This document shows positions 28,770 through 38,831 of a stretch of 64,000 nt of DNA, piece by piece. The translations under genes were made by a program, and so were the position numbers. Position 1 is the stretch's first letter. Each line of letters opens with the position of its first letter. The notes below the pieces were generated by a model. The model did not search any database. It saw nothing but the letters and a program-made list of their open reading frames with translations, and had not been told where the DNA came from. Source of the DNA: an uncultured Clostridia bacterium (GTDB lineage: Bacteria; Bacillota; Clostridia; Oscillospirales; Ruminococcaceae); the NCBI GenBank assembly GCA_947624575.1, contig CANQKY010000002.1, positions 1 to 64,000 on the forward strand. The letters run 5' to 3'.

Positions 28770-29747
28770 TTAATCGTTTGCCTTTGCGATAAACTTCGCA
28801 TAGGCCTGACGCAGCTCCTCCGCCGTCGTCTCAGGACAGGTGGGGTTGCAGTGCGCCCACACGCCGGTTTCGCTCGAAGCGTTGAACTTCTGCTTATCCG
28901 CGCTCCGCATCGGCGGGAAAAACTCAATATGAAAATGATAATACGGCTCGGTATCCTCACCGTTGACCGGCGCATTGTGCATACACATCATATAGGGGAA
29001 CTGGTAATCGAACAGGCTGTCCAGCATACCGGCGGTGTCCCGAATCGTCTTTGCCAACGCGCGGCGCTCTTCCTCGTTAAACTCGGCGATGTTCTGCTTA
29101 TGCGCGTTGCTCATGATATACACGCCATAGGGGTACTCGGTGAAAAACGGGAGGAATACGGTGAAATGCTCGTTGCGGAAGATGACCCGCTTTTCAAACT
29201 CCACCTCCGCTTTGAGCATATCGCAGAAAATGCAGCGGTCATGCTCGGCACGGTACTCCTTTGCGGAGGCGACCTCCAGCTCGATCTTCTTGGGGATCAC
29301 CGAATAGCCGTAAATCTGCCCGTGCGGGTGGGGCATGGTCACACCGACCACCGCGCCGCGGTTTTCAAAGATAAAGACATACTTGATCTTCTCGTCGGCG
29401 CTGATCGCCCGAAACCGCTCCGCCCAGAGATTAACGAGCTTTGTCACATGATCGACCGAAAGCTCCGGCACCGTGATGGTATGTCCAGAGGAATAGAGGA
29501 TCACTTCGCACTTGCCGTATGCGGGGCGAACCTTAAAAAAGTCATTCGCGACATCGTCCGGCTCGGGCGGGTCCTGCGACAGCGCGGGAAAATCGTTATC
29601 ATACTCATACACATCGTACTCGTCCGGCACTTTACCGGAGCCGGGACAAAACGGACACCAGTCCTTCGGCATCTGCGGCCGGTTCTGCCGGTGCGATGCG
29701 ATCATGACCCAATCCTTTGTCAACGGGTGCCATCTCAATTCTGCCAT
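28770..29747 (-). CDS. galT: Galactose-1-phosphate uridylyltransferase
   Basis: MAELRWHPLTKDWVMIASHRQNRPQ, WCPFCPGS, MPHPHGQIYGYSVIPKK. Confidence 0.95.
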   Translation of the reverse strand: MAELRWHPLTKDWVMIASHRQNRPQMPKDWCPFCPGSGKVPDEYDVYEYDNDFPALSQDPPEPDDVANDFFKVRPAYGKCEVILYSSGHTITVPELSVDHVTKLVNLWAERFRAISADEKIKYVFIFENRGAVVGVTMPHPHGQIYGYSVIPKKIELEVASAKEYRAEHDRCIFCDMLKAEVEFEKRVIFRNEHFTVFLPFFTEYPYGVYIMSNAHKQNIAEFNEEERRALAKTIRDTAGMLDSLFDYQFPYMMCMHNAPVNGEDTEPYYHFHIEFFPPMRSADKQKFNASSETGVWAHCNPTCPETTAEELRQAYAKFIAKAND

Positions 29748-29775
29748 AAGTCAATTCCTCCTGTTATGTATTGTT

Positions 29776-31056
29776 TCAGATGATCTGCACGCCGCCCACC
29801 GGACGGATCTGCAGGATATGACAGCTTCCCTTTCCGAACGCCGCTTCCATCTCGGAGCGGAACGTCGGAAGAAGCGCATTCGGCACAAAGCTCTGGGTTG
29901 TTCCGGCAAAGCCGCCGCCGTGTACCCGCCATGCGCCCTTTCCGCTGAGCAGACGCTCCGCCAGATAAAGCGAAAGAGAAAGCCCCTGCTCCGCCGGATT
30001 TACATTGGCGTACACATTTTGCAAATACTGATAGGACGACCGACCCGATTCCACCACCAGCGACAAAAACCGCGGAAAATCGCCCCGCTCCAGCGCATCT
30101 ACCTGCGCGGTCACGCGGTCGTTCTCATCAAAAAAGTGGAAGGCGCGCAGCACGGCGCGATCACCAAGCTCCGCCCGCAGACGGGCAATGTTGTTTTTAA
30201 GCGCATCACGGCTGGTTTCCCGCAGCACCTGACAGCCGAGCTTTTTGGCGACCGCCTGCATCTCCACGGGAACCGCCGCATAATCGTCGGTTAAATCGGC
30301 ATGGTTGCCGCCGGTGTCGACGATGCAAAGCGCATAGCCCGCATTGGCAAGATCAAAGTTCACCTGCCGGATCAAGGGGTTTTGCACATCGGCAAAATCA
30401 ATCGTGACGATGCCGCCGACCGAGGACGCCATCTGATCGAGCAGTCCGCAAGGCTTCCCGAAATAGTGGTTTTCCACCTTCTGCGCCGCCTTTGCCAGCT
30501 CGACCGGATCAACCTGTCCCTCAAAAAACAGGGTGTTGACAATGGTGCCGAGCAAAATTTCAAACGCGGCGGAAGAAGATACGCCGGAGCCTTTGAGCAC
30601 ATTCGAGGTGGTATAGGCGTCAAACCCGCCGACCTGACAGCCCTTTTCCGCAAACTGTGCGGCAGTTCCGCGCAGCAGCGAAATGGATTTCCCATACTCC
30701 TCGGGGTGTACCGCCAAATCGGTGAGATCGATATCGTCCAGATCGTAGCCTGCCGACTTGACCCGCATTCTGCCGATATCGTTTCGGGCAACAACCCCGA
30801 TCACATCAAGGTCCACACTGCCCGCCAGCACCTTGCCGCAGTTATGGTCGGTATGGTTTCCGCCGATCTCGGTGCGCCCCGGCGCCGAGAAAATACTAAG
30901 ACCCTCGGTCACGCCGAAGAAATCCACAAACTCGTCCACCGCGTCGTAATAGCGCGCCTTCTGCGCCTCAAGGTGCGCCGCGCCGTACAGCCGAATCAGC
31001 GTTTCGTCCAGCGCGCCGCCCATGATTTTTTCTTTCAATTCGGCATCTGTATACAT
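29776..31056 (-). CDS. galK: Galactokinase
   Basis: APGRTEIGGNHTDHNCGKVLA, KGSGVSSSAAFEILLG, GGGFAGTTQSFV; start chosen from RBS aggggg. Confidence 0.93.
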   Translation of the reverse strand: MYTDAELKEKIMGGALDETLIRLYGAAHLEAQKARYYDAVDEFVDFFGVTEGLSIFSAPGRTEIGGNHTDHNCGKVLAGSVDLDVIGVVARNDIGRMRVKSAGYDLDDIDLTDLAVHPEEYGKSISLLRGTAAQFAEKGCQVGGFDAYTTSNVLKGSGVSSSAAFEILLGTIVNTLFFEGQVDPVELAKAAQKVENHYFGKPCGLLDQMASSVGGIVTIDFADVQNPLIRQVNFDLANAGYALCIVDTGGNHADLTDDYAAVPVEMQAVAKKLGCQVLRETSRDALKNNIARLRAELGDRAVLRAFHFFDENDRVTAQVDALERGDFPRFLSLVVESGRSSYQYLQNVYANVNPAEQGLSLSLYLAERLLSGKGAWRVHGGGFAGTTQSFVPNALLPTFRSEMEAAFGKGSCHILQIRPVGGVQII

Positions 31057-31222
31057 CATAAGCCCCCTGTCCCTGGTTTTCACTTGGAAGATACCGCATA
31101 ATCCCAGTATTCGGTATACATACTCATATTTTACCATAGCGGACTTCAAATTGCAAGGGTTTTGCGGCAAGATCTCCCTCCGAAAAAGTGGGAGGAAATC
31201 GGCAAAAACCGCAAAAAAACAG

Positions 31223-31251
31223 TTGCAACTTTTTGTAAGTTATGGTATACT
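31223..31251 (+). promoter_or_regulatory. Sigma-A promoter for tRNA-Thr
   Basis: TTGCAA - 17 bp - TATACT. Confidence 0.75.
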
Positions 31252-31262
31252 GCTTTTGTTGT

Positions 31263-31338
31263 GCTACTGTGGCTCAGGTGGTAGAGCAGCTCACTCGTAA
31301 TGAGCAGGTCGCCGGTTCGAGTCCGGCCAGTAGCTCCA
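31263..31338 (+). tRNA. tRNA-Thr (anticodon CGU), CCA encoded
   Basis: GCTACTG...GCTCA-CTCGTAA-TGAGC...GTTCGAGTC...CAGTAGCTCCA; cloverleaf folds by hand. Confidence 0.95.
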
Positions 31339-31371
31339 AAAATCGGCAGGGTATAAGCCCTGCCGATTTTT
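31338..31371 (+). terminator. Terminator after tRNA-Thr
   Basis: aaaatcggcaggg-tataag-ccctgccgattttt. Confidence 0.85.
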
Positions 31372-31449
31372 GTGTCTATTGCTTTTGTTTGGTCGGAATA
31401 TTTTAAGCCGGTGTTTCGCAGAATAAAGAGTATCCTGTCGAAAAGAGTG

Positions 31450-31683
31450 ATGCCGATGTACAGCATGGTATTTTGTGCGCGACAGTGCCGCTACCAGACA
31501 AACGGATACTGCACCCTGCCTGCGGCAGCCGAGCTGACCGACGACCCCGATTGTTGTCACTGCAAGCCTGCCGTTACTGCTCCAGCGCCGCGATCGCCTG
31601 TTTCAGATAGCTTACCGGAATCAGTCGCAAGCCGATATCCTCCACCGAACGGGACATCTGACGCGGGATCAGGCATCGGGTAA
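31450..31683 (+). CDS. Possible small Cys-rich protein (CxxxCxYQxxGYCxL...CxHC)
   Basis: MPMYSMVFCARQCRYQTNGYCTLPAAAELTDDPDCCHCKP..., resembling short Cys-motif proteins of Clostridia; 3' end overlaps radA antisense, so uncertain. Confidence 0.4.
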   Translation: MPMYSMVFCARQCRYQTNGYCTLPAAAELTDDPDCCHCKPAVTAPAPRSPVSDSLPESVASRYPPPNGTSDAGSGIG

Positions 31684-32926
31684 AGCCCAACCGCTTTGCC
31701 TCCCGCAGACGCTGTTCGAGATGGGACACGGGGCGAATCTCCCCTGCCAGACCGATCTCCCCGAATGCGAGCAGATCGTCCGGCACCGGACGGTCGCAAA
31801 GAGAGGACACCAGCGACAGCGCCACCGAAAGGTCGGCAGACGGGTCATCGAGCTTAAAGCCGCCCACCACATTCACATAAGCGTCCATTGCGCCAAAGAA
31901 ATAGCCGGCGCGTTTTTCCAGCACTGCCAGCAGCAGCGCCGCCCTGTTATAGTCAAAGCCGGTCGCCATTCTGCGCGGGTTCCCGAAGCTCGTTTTGGTG
32001 ACCAGAGCTTGTACCTCCAATATGAGCGGACGGCTGCCCTCCATCACGCAGGCGGCACAGGTGCCGGATACCCCTTGCGGTCTGCCGTCCAACAGCATCT
32101 GAGACGGATTTGGCACCTGCTCCAAGCCGCTGTTTTTCATCTCAAACACGCCGATTTCGTTGGTGGAGCCGTACCGGTTCTTGACCGCGCGGAGGATCCG
32201 GTAGGAAAAATTCCGATCCCCCTCGAAATACAGCACCACGTCGACCGCGTGTTCGAGCACCTTCGGACCGGCAATCGCGCCGTCCTTATTCACATGACCG
32301 ACCAGCATGATCGAAATATCCATCGACTTTGCCAGCCGCATCAGCAGATTGGTACACTCCCGCACCTGAGTGATGCTTCCGGCTGTGGAGGAAATCCCAC
32401 TCAGGCTCATGGTTTGGATCGAGTCGATCATCACAAGCTCCGGCTTTGTCTGCTCGATGGTGGCAATGATCGCGTCCATGTCGTTTGCGGTGAGGATCGA
32501 CAGGCTGTCCGAGGTGACGCCAAGCCGCTCGGCACGCAGCTTTAACTGCCTGCCCGATTCCTCCCCCGATACATAGAGAATGTTCAGATCGTTTTTGAGG
32601 TATTCGCAGATCTGGAGAAGGAGCGTGGATTTGCCGATCCCCGGATCACCGCCAAGCAGAATCAGCGAGCCGCGGACGATCCCGCCGCCCAGTACGCGGT
32701 CGAGCTCCTCCACATTGGTTTTGCAGCGCACCTCCGCCTTTGTCCCGATCTCGGCAAGCGACAGGCAGGCTGCTGCCTGTCTGATGCCGCCGCCCATGAC
32801 GGCGGACGGCGCCGGAAGCTGTTCCTCAAACGAGTTCCACGCGCCGCAGGAGGGACAGCGTCCGTTCCATTTCGGTGACTCGAACCCGCACTCATTGCAG
32901 ATATAAACAGGTTTTCCTTTTGCCAT
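31574..32926 (-). CDS. radA: DNA repair protein RadA
   Basis: CNECGFESPKWNGRCPSCGAWNSF, LLGGDPGIGKSTLLLQ, KNRYGSTNEIGVFEM. Confidence 0.96.
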   Translation of the reverse strand: MAKGKPVYICNECGFESPKWNGRCPSCGAWNSFEEQLPAPSAVMGGGIRQAAACLSLAEIGTKAEVRCKTNVEELDRVLGGGIVRGSLILLGGDPGIGKSTLLLQICEYLKNDLNILYVSGEESGRQLKLRAERLGVTSDSLSILTANDMDAIIATIEQTKPELVMIDSIQTMSLSGISSTAGSITQVRECTNLLMRLAKSMDISIMLVGHVNKDGAIAGPKVLEHAVDVVLYFEGDRNFSYRILRAVKNRYGSTNEIGVFEMKNSGLEQVPNPSQMLLDGRPQGVSGTCAACVMEGSRPLILEVQALVTKTSFGNPRRMATGFDYNRAALLLAVLEKRAGYFFGAMDAYVNVVGGFKLDDPSADLSVALSLVSSLCDRPVPDDLLAFGEIGLAGEIRPVSHLEQRLREAKRLGFTRCLIPRQMSRSVEDIGLRLIPVSYLKQAIAALEQ

Positions 32927-32938
32927 ATCCTTTCCTTT

Positions 32939-33664
32939 CTATTCGGCTTCCTCCCAAAATGTCACAATACCCCGATAAAGCGCCATGGCGACCTTTTTCT
33001 GATACGCTTCGGTTTTCAAAAGTGCTTCCTCCTCCCGATTGGAGAGAAAGCCGCACTCCGCCAGCACGGTCGGCGTTTTGCTGTGATAAAGCAGATAGAT
33101 AGACTTTCCGGCAGGCTTGATCTGCCGTGTATTATCCGGCTGGAGCAGCGAGACAAAGGCAGTTTGCAAACACGATGCCAGCCGCTCACTTTCTGGATTA
33201 TTCGGGCTGTAAAACATCTGGGCACCGTGGTATTGCTCCTCGGTATAGAGATTCTGATGAATACACAGCACGATCGCCTCGGGGTGCGCCTGCATCAGCG
33301 CAAGGCGATGGTGCATATCGGAACGCTTTTTGCCGCCGATACTGTCAATCCCGCTGTCGGCAAGATCGCCGTCCGTCTCGCGGGTCATATAGACAGTACA
33401 GCCGGATATCCGAAGCAGATCCCGCAGGATCAGGGAAATCTGCAAATTGATCTCCTTTTCGACCGTGCCGGAAATACCGGTGGCGCCCCCGTCCACACCG
33501 CCATGCCCGGGATCCAGAATCACGGACGGACAGACAGGCGTTACGGCGGCGGAGCCTGCGCGCACCGCCCGAAAGCAGGCGGTCAGGCAAAGTGAGACGA
33601 TCAGCAGAACAAGACCGATACAGACCGGCAGATACAAACGAACGGTACGGGAAAACCGCATCAT
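32939..33664 (-). CDS. N-acetylmuramoyl-L-alanine amidase (CwlD-like)
   Basis: VILDPGHGGVDGGATG, EKEINLQISL, CIHQNLY, VLAECGFLSNREEEALL. Confidence 0.9.
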   Translation of the reverse strand: MMRFSRTVRLYLPVCIGLVLLIVSLCLTACFRAVRAGSAAVTPVCPSVILDPGHGGVDGGATGISGTVEKEINLQISLILRDLLRISGCTVYMTRETDGDLADSGIDSIGGKKRSDMHHRLALMQAHPEAIVLCIHQNLYTEEQYHGAQMFYSPNNPESERLASCLQTAFVSLLQPDNTRQIKPAGKSIYLLYHSKTPTVLAECGFLSNREEEALLKTEAYQKKVAMALYRGIVTFWEEAE

Positions 33665-33718
33665 GATCCCTCCCCACCACATCTCTATGCGGTGAACGGG
33701 AAGGGTTATACGCCAAAA

Positions 33719-34303
33719 TCAGTCGATTTTCTTTTTATAAACCAGCCGGTCGCCAAGCTGTATCCCCCGATAGCCGAAGCGAAAACCGATTCCGTAGGTC
33801 AAAAGCGGAAGGAGGATCGAAAGGAGACAGCAGACCGATAATAGCGGCCAGGAAACGGCGGTGAGATCGGTAAACGGTGTGGTCGTGTATTCGGTCGGAA
33901 GAGCCGGTATCTGCATATTATAAAGCTGGAGCAGCTGCGGGCAGAGCAGGCGAAACCACACCAAAATCTGCGCGGGCAGCACTGACAGCTTTGCCAGCAC
34001 CATAATGACCGACAGCAGAAAATAGAATCCCGCAACGGGCAGGGCGGCAACAAAGCCGCGGTTGGGATCGGGAGCGATATGCCCGAAATTTGCCAGATTG
34101 CGGTCCTTATCACCATGCTTCCAGATCGCGGCATAGAGCAGCGACACATACAGCCCGACATCGCAGAGCAACACGATCAGCCGCGACCACCAAAGCGTGG
34201 TGAAATAAGCACTCCCCAAATTGAGAAGCTGACAAAAAAGCGACGCCACAAATCCCTGTATCACACACTTGAGCATCAGCCTTGGCATACTCAGCCGTTT
34301 CAT
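33719..34303 (-). CDS. Conserved membrane protein of unknown function
   Basis: Several predicted TM segments; no family recognised. Confidence 0.6.
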   Translation of the reverse strand: MKRLSMPRLMLKCVIQGFVASLFCQLLNLGSAYFTTLWWSRLIVLLCDVGLYVSLLYAAIWKHGDKDRNLANFGHIAPDPNRGFVAALPVAGFYFLLSVIMVLAKLSVLPAQILVWFRLLCPQLLQLYNMQIPALPTEYTTTPFTDLTAVSWPLLSVCCLLSILLPLLTYGIGFRFGYRGIQLGDRLVYKKKID

Positions 34304-34391
34304 TCGATCTCCTTCCTTTCTCAAAACATCTCGTTACAAGCAGTATAACAAAAAAACCGGCGAAAAGCAATGCTTTCCGCCAGTGTCCCTG

Positions 34392-35315
34392 TTATGCGCC
34401 CTTTTTCTCTTTCCAGAAGGACCAGATCGGTCCTGCGAGGAATACCGAGGAATAAAAACCGAAGAGCAGTCCGATCAAAAGCGGGAACGCAAAATAGAGG
34501 ATCGACTGCACGCCGCAGATCAGCGCAACGATGCAGATCACCACCATGGCGAGCGCCGTTGTAATAGTGGTATTGATCGAACGGGAAAGGCACTGATTGA
34601 CGCTTTTGTTGACCAGTTCGGGGTAGTTGAGCCGTTTGCCCATTGCCTGCCGGTTCTCACGAATCCGGTCAAAGATGATGATGGTGTTATTGACTGAATA
34701 ACCGAAGATGGTCAGCACCACTGCCATAAAGTTTGCGTCCAGCGCGAAGTTGCAGATCACGAAGGTGGCATACACCATGCCCACATCATGAATCAGGCAG
34801 ATGATCGCCGTCACACCCGCCGACCAACCGCTGATCCGCTTGAAGCGGACGGCGATATAGATAATCAGCAGTACGGCGGCAAAGATCACCGCGCAGACCG
34901 ATTTCAGCATGAAGTCCCGTCCCATCGTCGCGTCCACATTACTGATGTCCACCGCTTCGACCTGAAGATCACCGAAATGCTCCTGCAAGGCGGCGGTGAG
35001 TGCCGTATGACGCTCGGTTGAGAGACTTTCGTTGCTGCTGGAGGAAACGATGAAGTTATTCAGTCCGGTCAGCTGTGACGAGGAAGCACGGACGGTGACG
35101 CTTTCACCCAGCGATTCCTCCGCGACATCTTTGACCTCACCGAGATCGACCGTGTCCCCCTGATACGAATAGGTCAGAATATAACCGCCGGTAAATTCGA
35201 TATCTACCGCAACGCCGCGCACGAACGAGATCACAGCGGCAAGCAGAAGCAGCACGATACTGATGCAGATGAAAATCTTCCGTTTTCCCACGAAATCAAA
35301 GCGATACTCTCTCAT
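34392..35315 (-). CDS. secF: Protein translocase subunit SecF
   Basis: GVAVDIEFTGGYILTYSY, CLIHDVGMVYATF, NNTIIIFDRIRENR. Confidence 0.95.
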   Translation of the reverse strand: MREYRFDFVGKRKIFICISIVLLLLAAVISFVRGVAVDIEFTGGYILTYSYQGDTVDLGEVKDVAEESLGESVTVRASSSQLTGLNNFIVSSSSNESLSTERHTALTAALQEHFGDLQVEAVDISNVDATMGRDFMLKSVCAVIFAAVLLIIYIAVRFKRISGWSAGVTAIICLIHDVGMVYATFVICNFALDANFMAVVLTIFGYSVNNTIIIFDRIRENRQAMGKRLNYPELVNKSVNQCLSRSINTTITTALAMVVICIVALICGVQSILYFAFPLLIGLLFGFYSSVFLAGPIWSFWKEKKGA

Positions 35316-36703
35316 GCCTTTTCACCTCCATACAGCCAGGGCTTCCGCAACGCCTTATACTGCGACAGCGAGCGCAGCATCAGGCGGGAAGCGGTCACGC
35401 CCATGATGAAGTTTAAGATCACGCCGACCATCAGCGTATAACCGAACGAATAAATCGCACCGGTCGTCGTCTGCCCGAACCAGCGGAACACAAAGCTCAG
35501 CACGCGGGCAAAGATGCTGGAGGAAGGTCCGAACGCACCCATTAGGATAATGGCGATCAGAATGGTGGTGAGGTTGCCGTCCAGAATGGCGGTCAACGCC
35601 CGCTGGAAGCCGGAGGTCAGCGCACCGTCGATCGACTTGCCGTGATGCAGTTCCTCACGGATACGCTCCGAGGTGATGACATTGGCGTCCACGCCCATAC
35701 CGACCGCCAGCACGATACCGGCGATACCGGGCAGGGTCAGGGTAAAGCTGTTAAACACAGGGAAAAATCCGGTCAGCGCCGCCACCGTTCCGGCAACCTG
35801 TCCGACCAGCGCGATACAGGCGACCACACCGGGCAGACGGTACACAAAGATCATAAACAGGCAGATGGCGACAAAGGCGATCAGTCCGGCGATCAGCATC
35901 GCGTCACGAGCGCCCGCGCCAAGCGAGGGGTCCACCGTGCTGTAACCGCTGATCTCCAGCGCAAACGGAAGCGCACCGGCATTGATCTTATCCGCCAGAT
36001 CCTGCACCTCGTCCGCCGTGAAGTTACCGGTGATCTGGGCTTTTCCGTCAGAAATCTGCTCATTTACATTTGGAGCGGAGATCAGCGTTTCGTCCATCCA
36101 GATCCCGATCTGCTGATTGATTAAGCGACCTGTCGCATCGGCAAATTTCTGACCGCCCTCCGAAGTAAGCTCCAAAGAAACAGCGTATTCCTGTGCTTTT
36201 GTCGTCTGATTCTCCTGCACCACCGCGGTGGCGGAAACGACATCGGTTCCGCTGAGAATGACCTCACCGGAATAATCGCTTCCCTCACGGAAGGTGAGGT
36301 TCGCCATGGCGCCCAGCTCCTGAATCGCGGACTCGGGATCGAAGTTTTCCTCGTCCTCCTTCCACGGGAACCGGACGATGATACGGTTCCGGTCCGAATC
36401 GGTATACACCTCGTAATCGGTGATGTTCGCCGACACCAGACGGGTCTTGATGATCGTCTCGGCAGAGTTCATCTGCTCGTCCGTCACATCGGTCACCGAC
36501 TCGGGCGGCGTAAAGGTCGCGTCCACGCCGCCGCGGATATCAATTCCCCAGCGGACATTGCTTCCACCTTTGATATATGTGGTGGTCAGATCGCCCCAGC
36601 GCGTTGAAATTCCGAAGAATGCCAAAAGCGCGAAGGCAACGATCAGCAGCGCCACAATAGGAAAAGTGGACTTTCTTGCTCTTTTCATCTGCTGTTCCTC
36701 CAA
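35312..36703 (-). CDS. secD: Protein translocase subunit SecD
   Basis: WGIDIRGGVDATFTP, LTLPGIAGIVLAVGMGVDANVITSERIREEL. Confidence 0.95.
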   Translation of the reverse strand: MEEQQMKRARKSTFPIVALLIVAFALLAFFGISTRWGDLTTTYIKGGSNVRWGIDIRGGVDATFTPPESVTDVTDEQMNSAETIIKTRLVSANITDYEVYTDSDRNRIIVRFPWKEDEENFDPESAIQELGAMANLTFREGSDYSGEVILSGTDVVSATAVVQENQTTKAQEYAVSLELTSEGGQKFADATGRLINQQIGIWMDETLISAPNVNEQISDGKAQITGNFTADEVQDLADKINAGALPFALEISGYSTVDPSLGAGARDAMLIAGLIAFVAICLFMIFVYRLPGVVACIALVGQVAGTVAALTGFFPVFNSFTLTLPGIAGIVLAVGMGVDANVITSERIREELHHGKSIDGALTSGFQRALTAILDGNLTTILIAIILMGAFGPSSSIFARVLSFVFRWFGQTTTGAIYSFGYTLMVGVILNFIMGVTASRLMLRSLSQYKALRKPWLYGGEKA

Positions 36704-36827
36704 AGCTCAGTCTGTATCGCGCCCATTGCCGGCACAATACAATCAAAGAGTATTATATGCCGAAAAAACGGGTTTGTCAAGCAAATTAAGACAGCGCTGC
36801 CAAATCAGGCAATGCCTGTCTTTTTCC

Positions 36828-38258
36828 CTAAACCGAAAGCTCCGCGCTTTCACCCAAAAGGTCGCGGTTTGCCTCCAAAATCGGGCGGATATGCTCCGAG
36901 AGAAACTCCTCCACCTGCTCGGCAGAGCGCCCGACATAACGGGACGGCTCTAAGATCGCGCCGAAATCGTCCTCATTAAGCCCGAACGCCGGATCGGCTG
37001 CCAGACGGGAGAGCAGATCGTTTTCCCGTCCCTCCTCCTTGACCGCCTTCCCTGCGGCGATCGAATGAAGGCGAATCTTTTCATGCAGCTCCTGACGGTC
37101 GCCGCCCTTTTTGACCGCTTCCATCATGATGTTCTCGGTCGCCATGAAGGGCAGCTCTTTGCGCAATCTGGCTTCCACCACCTTGGGGTAGACCACCAGC
37201 CCGTCGCAGACATTGAGCATGATATTGAGGATCGCATCGACCGCCAAAAAGCCCTCCGCCACCGACAGCCGCTTATTCGCACTGTCGTCCAGCGTCCGCT
37301 CGAACCACTGTGTTGCCGCAGTGAACATGGGATTGAGGGTATCGATCATCACATATCGTGCCAGCGCACAGATTCGCTCCGCCCGCATCGGGTTGCGCTT
37401 ATAGGGCATGGCGGACGAACCGATCTGGTTTTGCTCGAACGGTTCCTCCATCTCCTTGAAGTGCTGGAGGATACGCAGGTCGTTTGCAAACTTGCTTGCC
37501 GACTGGGCGATCCCCGCCAGCGTGCAGAGCACCTGCGCGTCAACCTTGCGGGAGTAGGTCTGCCCTGACACCGGTACGACCGAGGAAAAGCCCATTTCCT
37601 CGGCGATCAGGCGCTCGCATTCCTTGACCTTTTCGGTATCACCGTCGAACAGCTCCATAAAGCTCGCCTGAGTGCCGGTGGTGCCTTTTGAACCAAGCAG
37701 CTGCAATTTGCCGATCCGGTACTCCACCTCTTCCAGATCCATCAGCAGCTCATTTATCCAGAGGGTGGCGCGCTTGCCGACCGTGGTGGGCTGTGCGGGC
37801 TGAAGGTGGGTATAGGCAAGCGCCGGCATCGCCTTATATTTCTCGGCAAAGCCTGCCAGCTTGTCCAATACATTGATCAGCTTCCGGCGCACCAGCTGCA
37901 ATGCGTCGCGCATAATGATAATGTCGGTATTGTCCCCGACATAGCAGGAGGTAGCACCCCAGTGAATGATCCCTTTGGCGGAGGGACACTGCACGCCGAA
38001 AGCATAGACGTGCGCCATCACATCATGCCGCACTTCCTTTTCCCGCGCCTCGGCAACATCGTAGTTGATGTCGTCCAGATGCGCCGCCATCTCGGCGAGC
38101 TGTTCCTCGGTGATCGGCAAGCCGAGCTTTTTTTCGGCGCGTGCCAATGCAAGCCAGAGCCGGCGGAAGGTGGAAAATTTCTTATCCGGCGAAAAGAGAT
38201 ACTGCATCTCCTTGTCGGCGTACCGCGTGGAAAAGGGGCTTTCATAACTGTCTTTCAA
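36828..38258 (-). CDS. purB: Adenylosuccinate lyase
   Basis: IHWGATSCYVGDNTD, THLQPAQPTTVGKRA, GSSAMPYKRNPMRAERI. Confidence 0.95.
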   Translation of the reverse strand: MKDSYESPFSTRYADKEMQYLFSPDKKFSTFRRLWLALARAEKKLGLPITEEQLAEMAAHLDDINYDVAEAREKEVRHDVMAHVYAFGVQCPSAKGIIHWGATSCYVGDNTDIIIMRDALQLVRRKLINVLDKLAGFAEKYKAMPALAYTHLQPAQPTTVGKRATLWINELLMDLEEVEYRIGKLQLLGSKGTTGTQASFMELFDGDTEKVKECERLIAEEMGFSSVVPVSGQTYSRKVDAQVLCTLAGIAQSASKFANDLRILQHFKEMEEPFEQNQIGSSAMPYKRNPMRAERICALARYVMIDTLNPMFTAATQWFERTLDDSANKRLSVAEGFLAVDAILNIMLNVCDGLVVYPKVVEARLRKELPFMATENIMMEAVKKGGDRQELHEKIRLHSIAAGKAVKEEGRENDLLSRLAADPAFGLNEDDFGAILEPSRYVGRSAEQVEEFLSEHIRPILEANRDLLGESAELSV

Positions 38259-38315
38259 AACTGATCCGTCCTTTCATACTTTCCTTATAAACCATAGTGA
38301 TGACACCTAATTGTC

Positions 38316-38825
38316 TTACTCTGCTGCCGCTTTATTCTTTTGTTTTACTTTATGCTCCATTCGTTTCCATTTCCAACACACCAATACCCAGCACAGCGTA
38401 TTCATCACAGCAAAAAGAATACCTGCCAGTATCAGTATAAAAAAGATGGAAAAAATTTTTTCTCCCAACGGGCTGTCGGACCCTATGAATGCTATATTGA
38501 TTGCCACAGGCAGAATGAGCGTCAAACAGGCAAACAGTTCGATACGCCACTCCGGCATTTTGAGAAGCCACACCCATGTATTCTCCCGACGTGTGTGAAA
38601 ATAACGATATGCTATGGCTTCTTTCTCAAGCCGGTTTCGGTATGCCAAATACCAGGCTGCCAACACCGGTATGCCCAAAACCAAAGCCATACCCAGCGGA
38701 GTCGTCTCGCCGCCCACCGCATTTGCCAGGGATATTGTGACGATCCCGAAAAGCGGAGCAATCACAAGGATCATGAGAAGGTATAGTAAGCCGTAGCCCA
38801 AGCTTCTAAAATATTGCCGTAACAT
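38316..38825 (-). CDS. Hypothetical membrane protein (SdpI-like layout)
   Basis: Four or five predicted TM segments. Confidence 0.5.
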   Translation of the reverse strand: MLRQYFRSLGYGLLYLLMILVIAPLFGIVTISLANAVGGETTPLGMALVLGIPVLAAWYLAYRNRLEKEAIAYRYFHTRRENTWVWLLKMPEWRIELFACLTLILPVAINIAFIGSDSPLGEKIFSIFFILILAGILFAVMNTLCWVLVCWKWKRMEHKVKQKNKAAAE

Positions 38826-38831
38826 GTCCGG

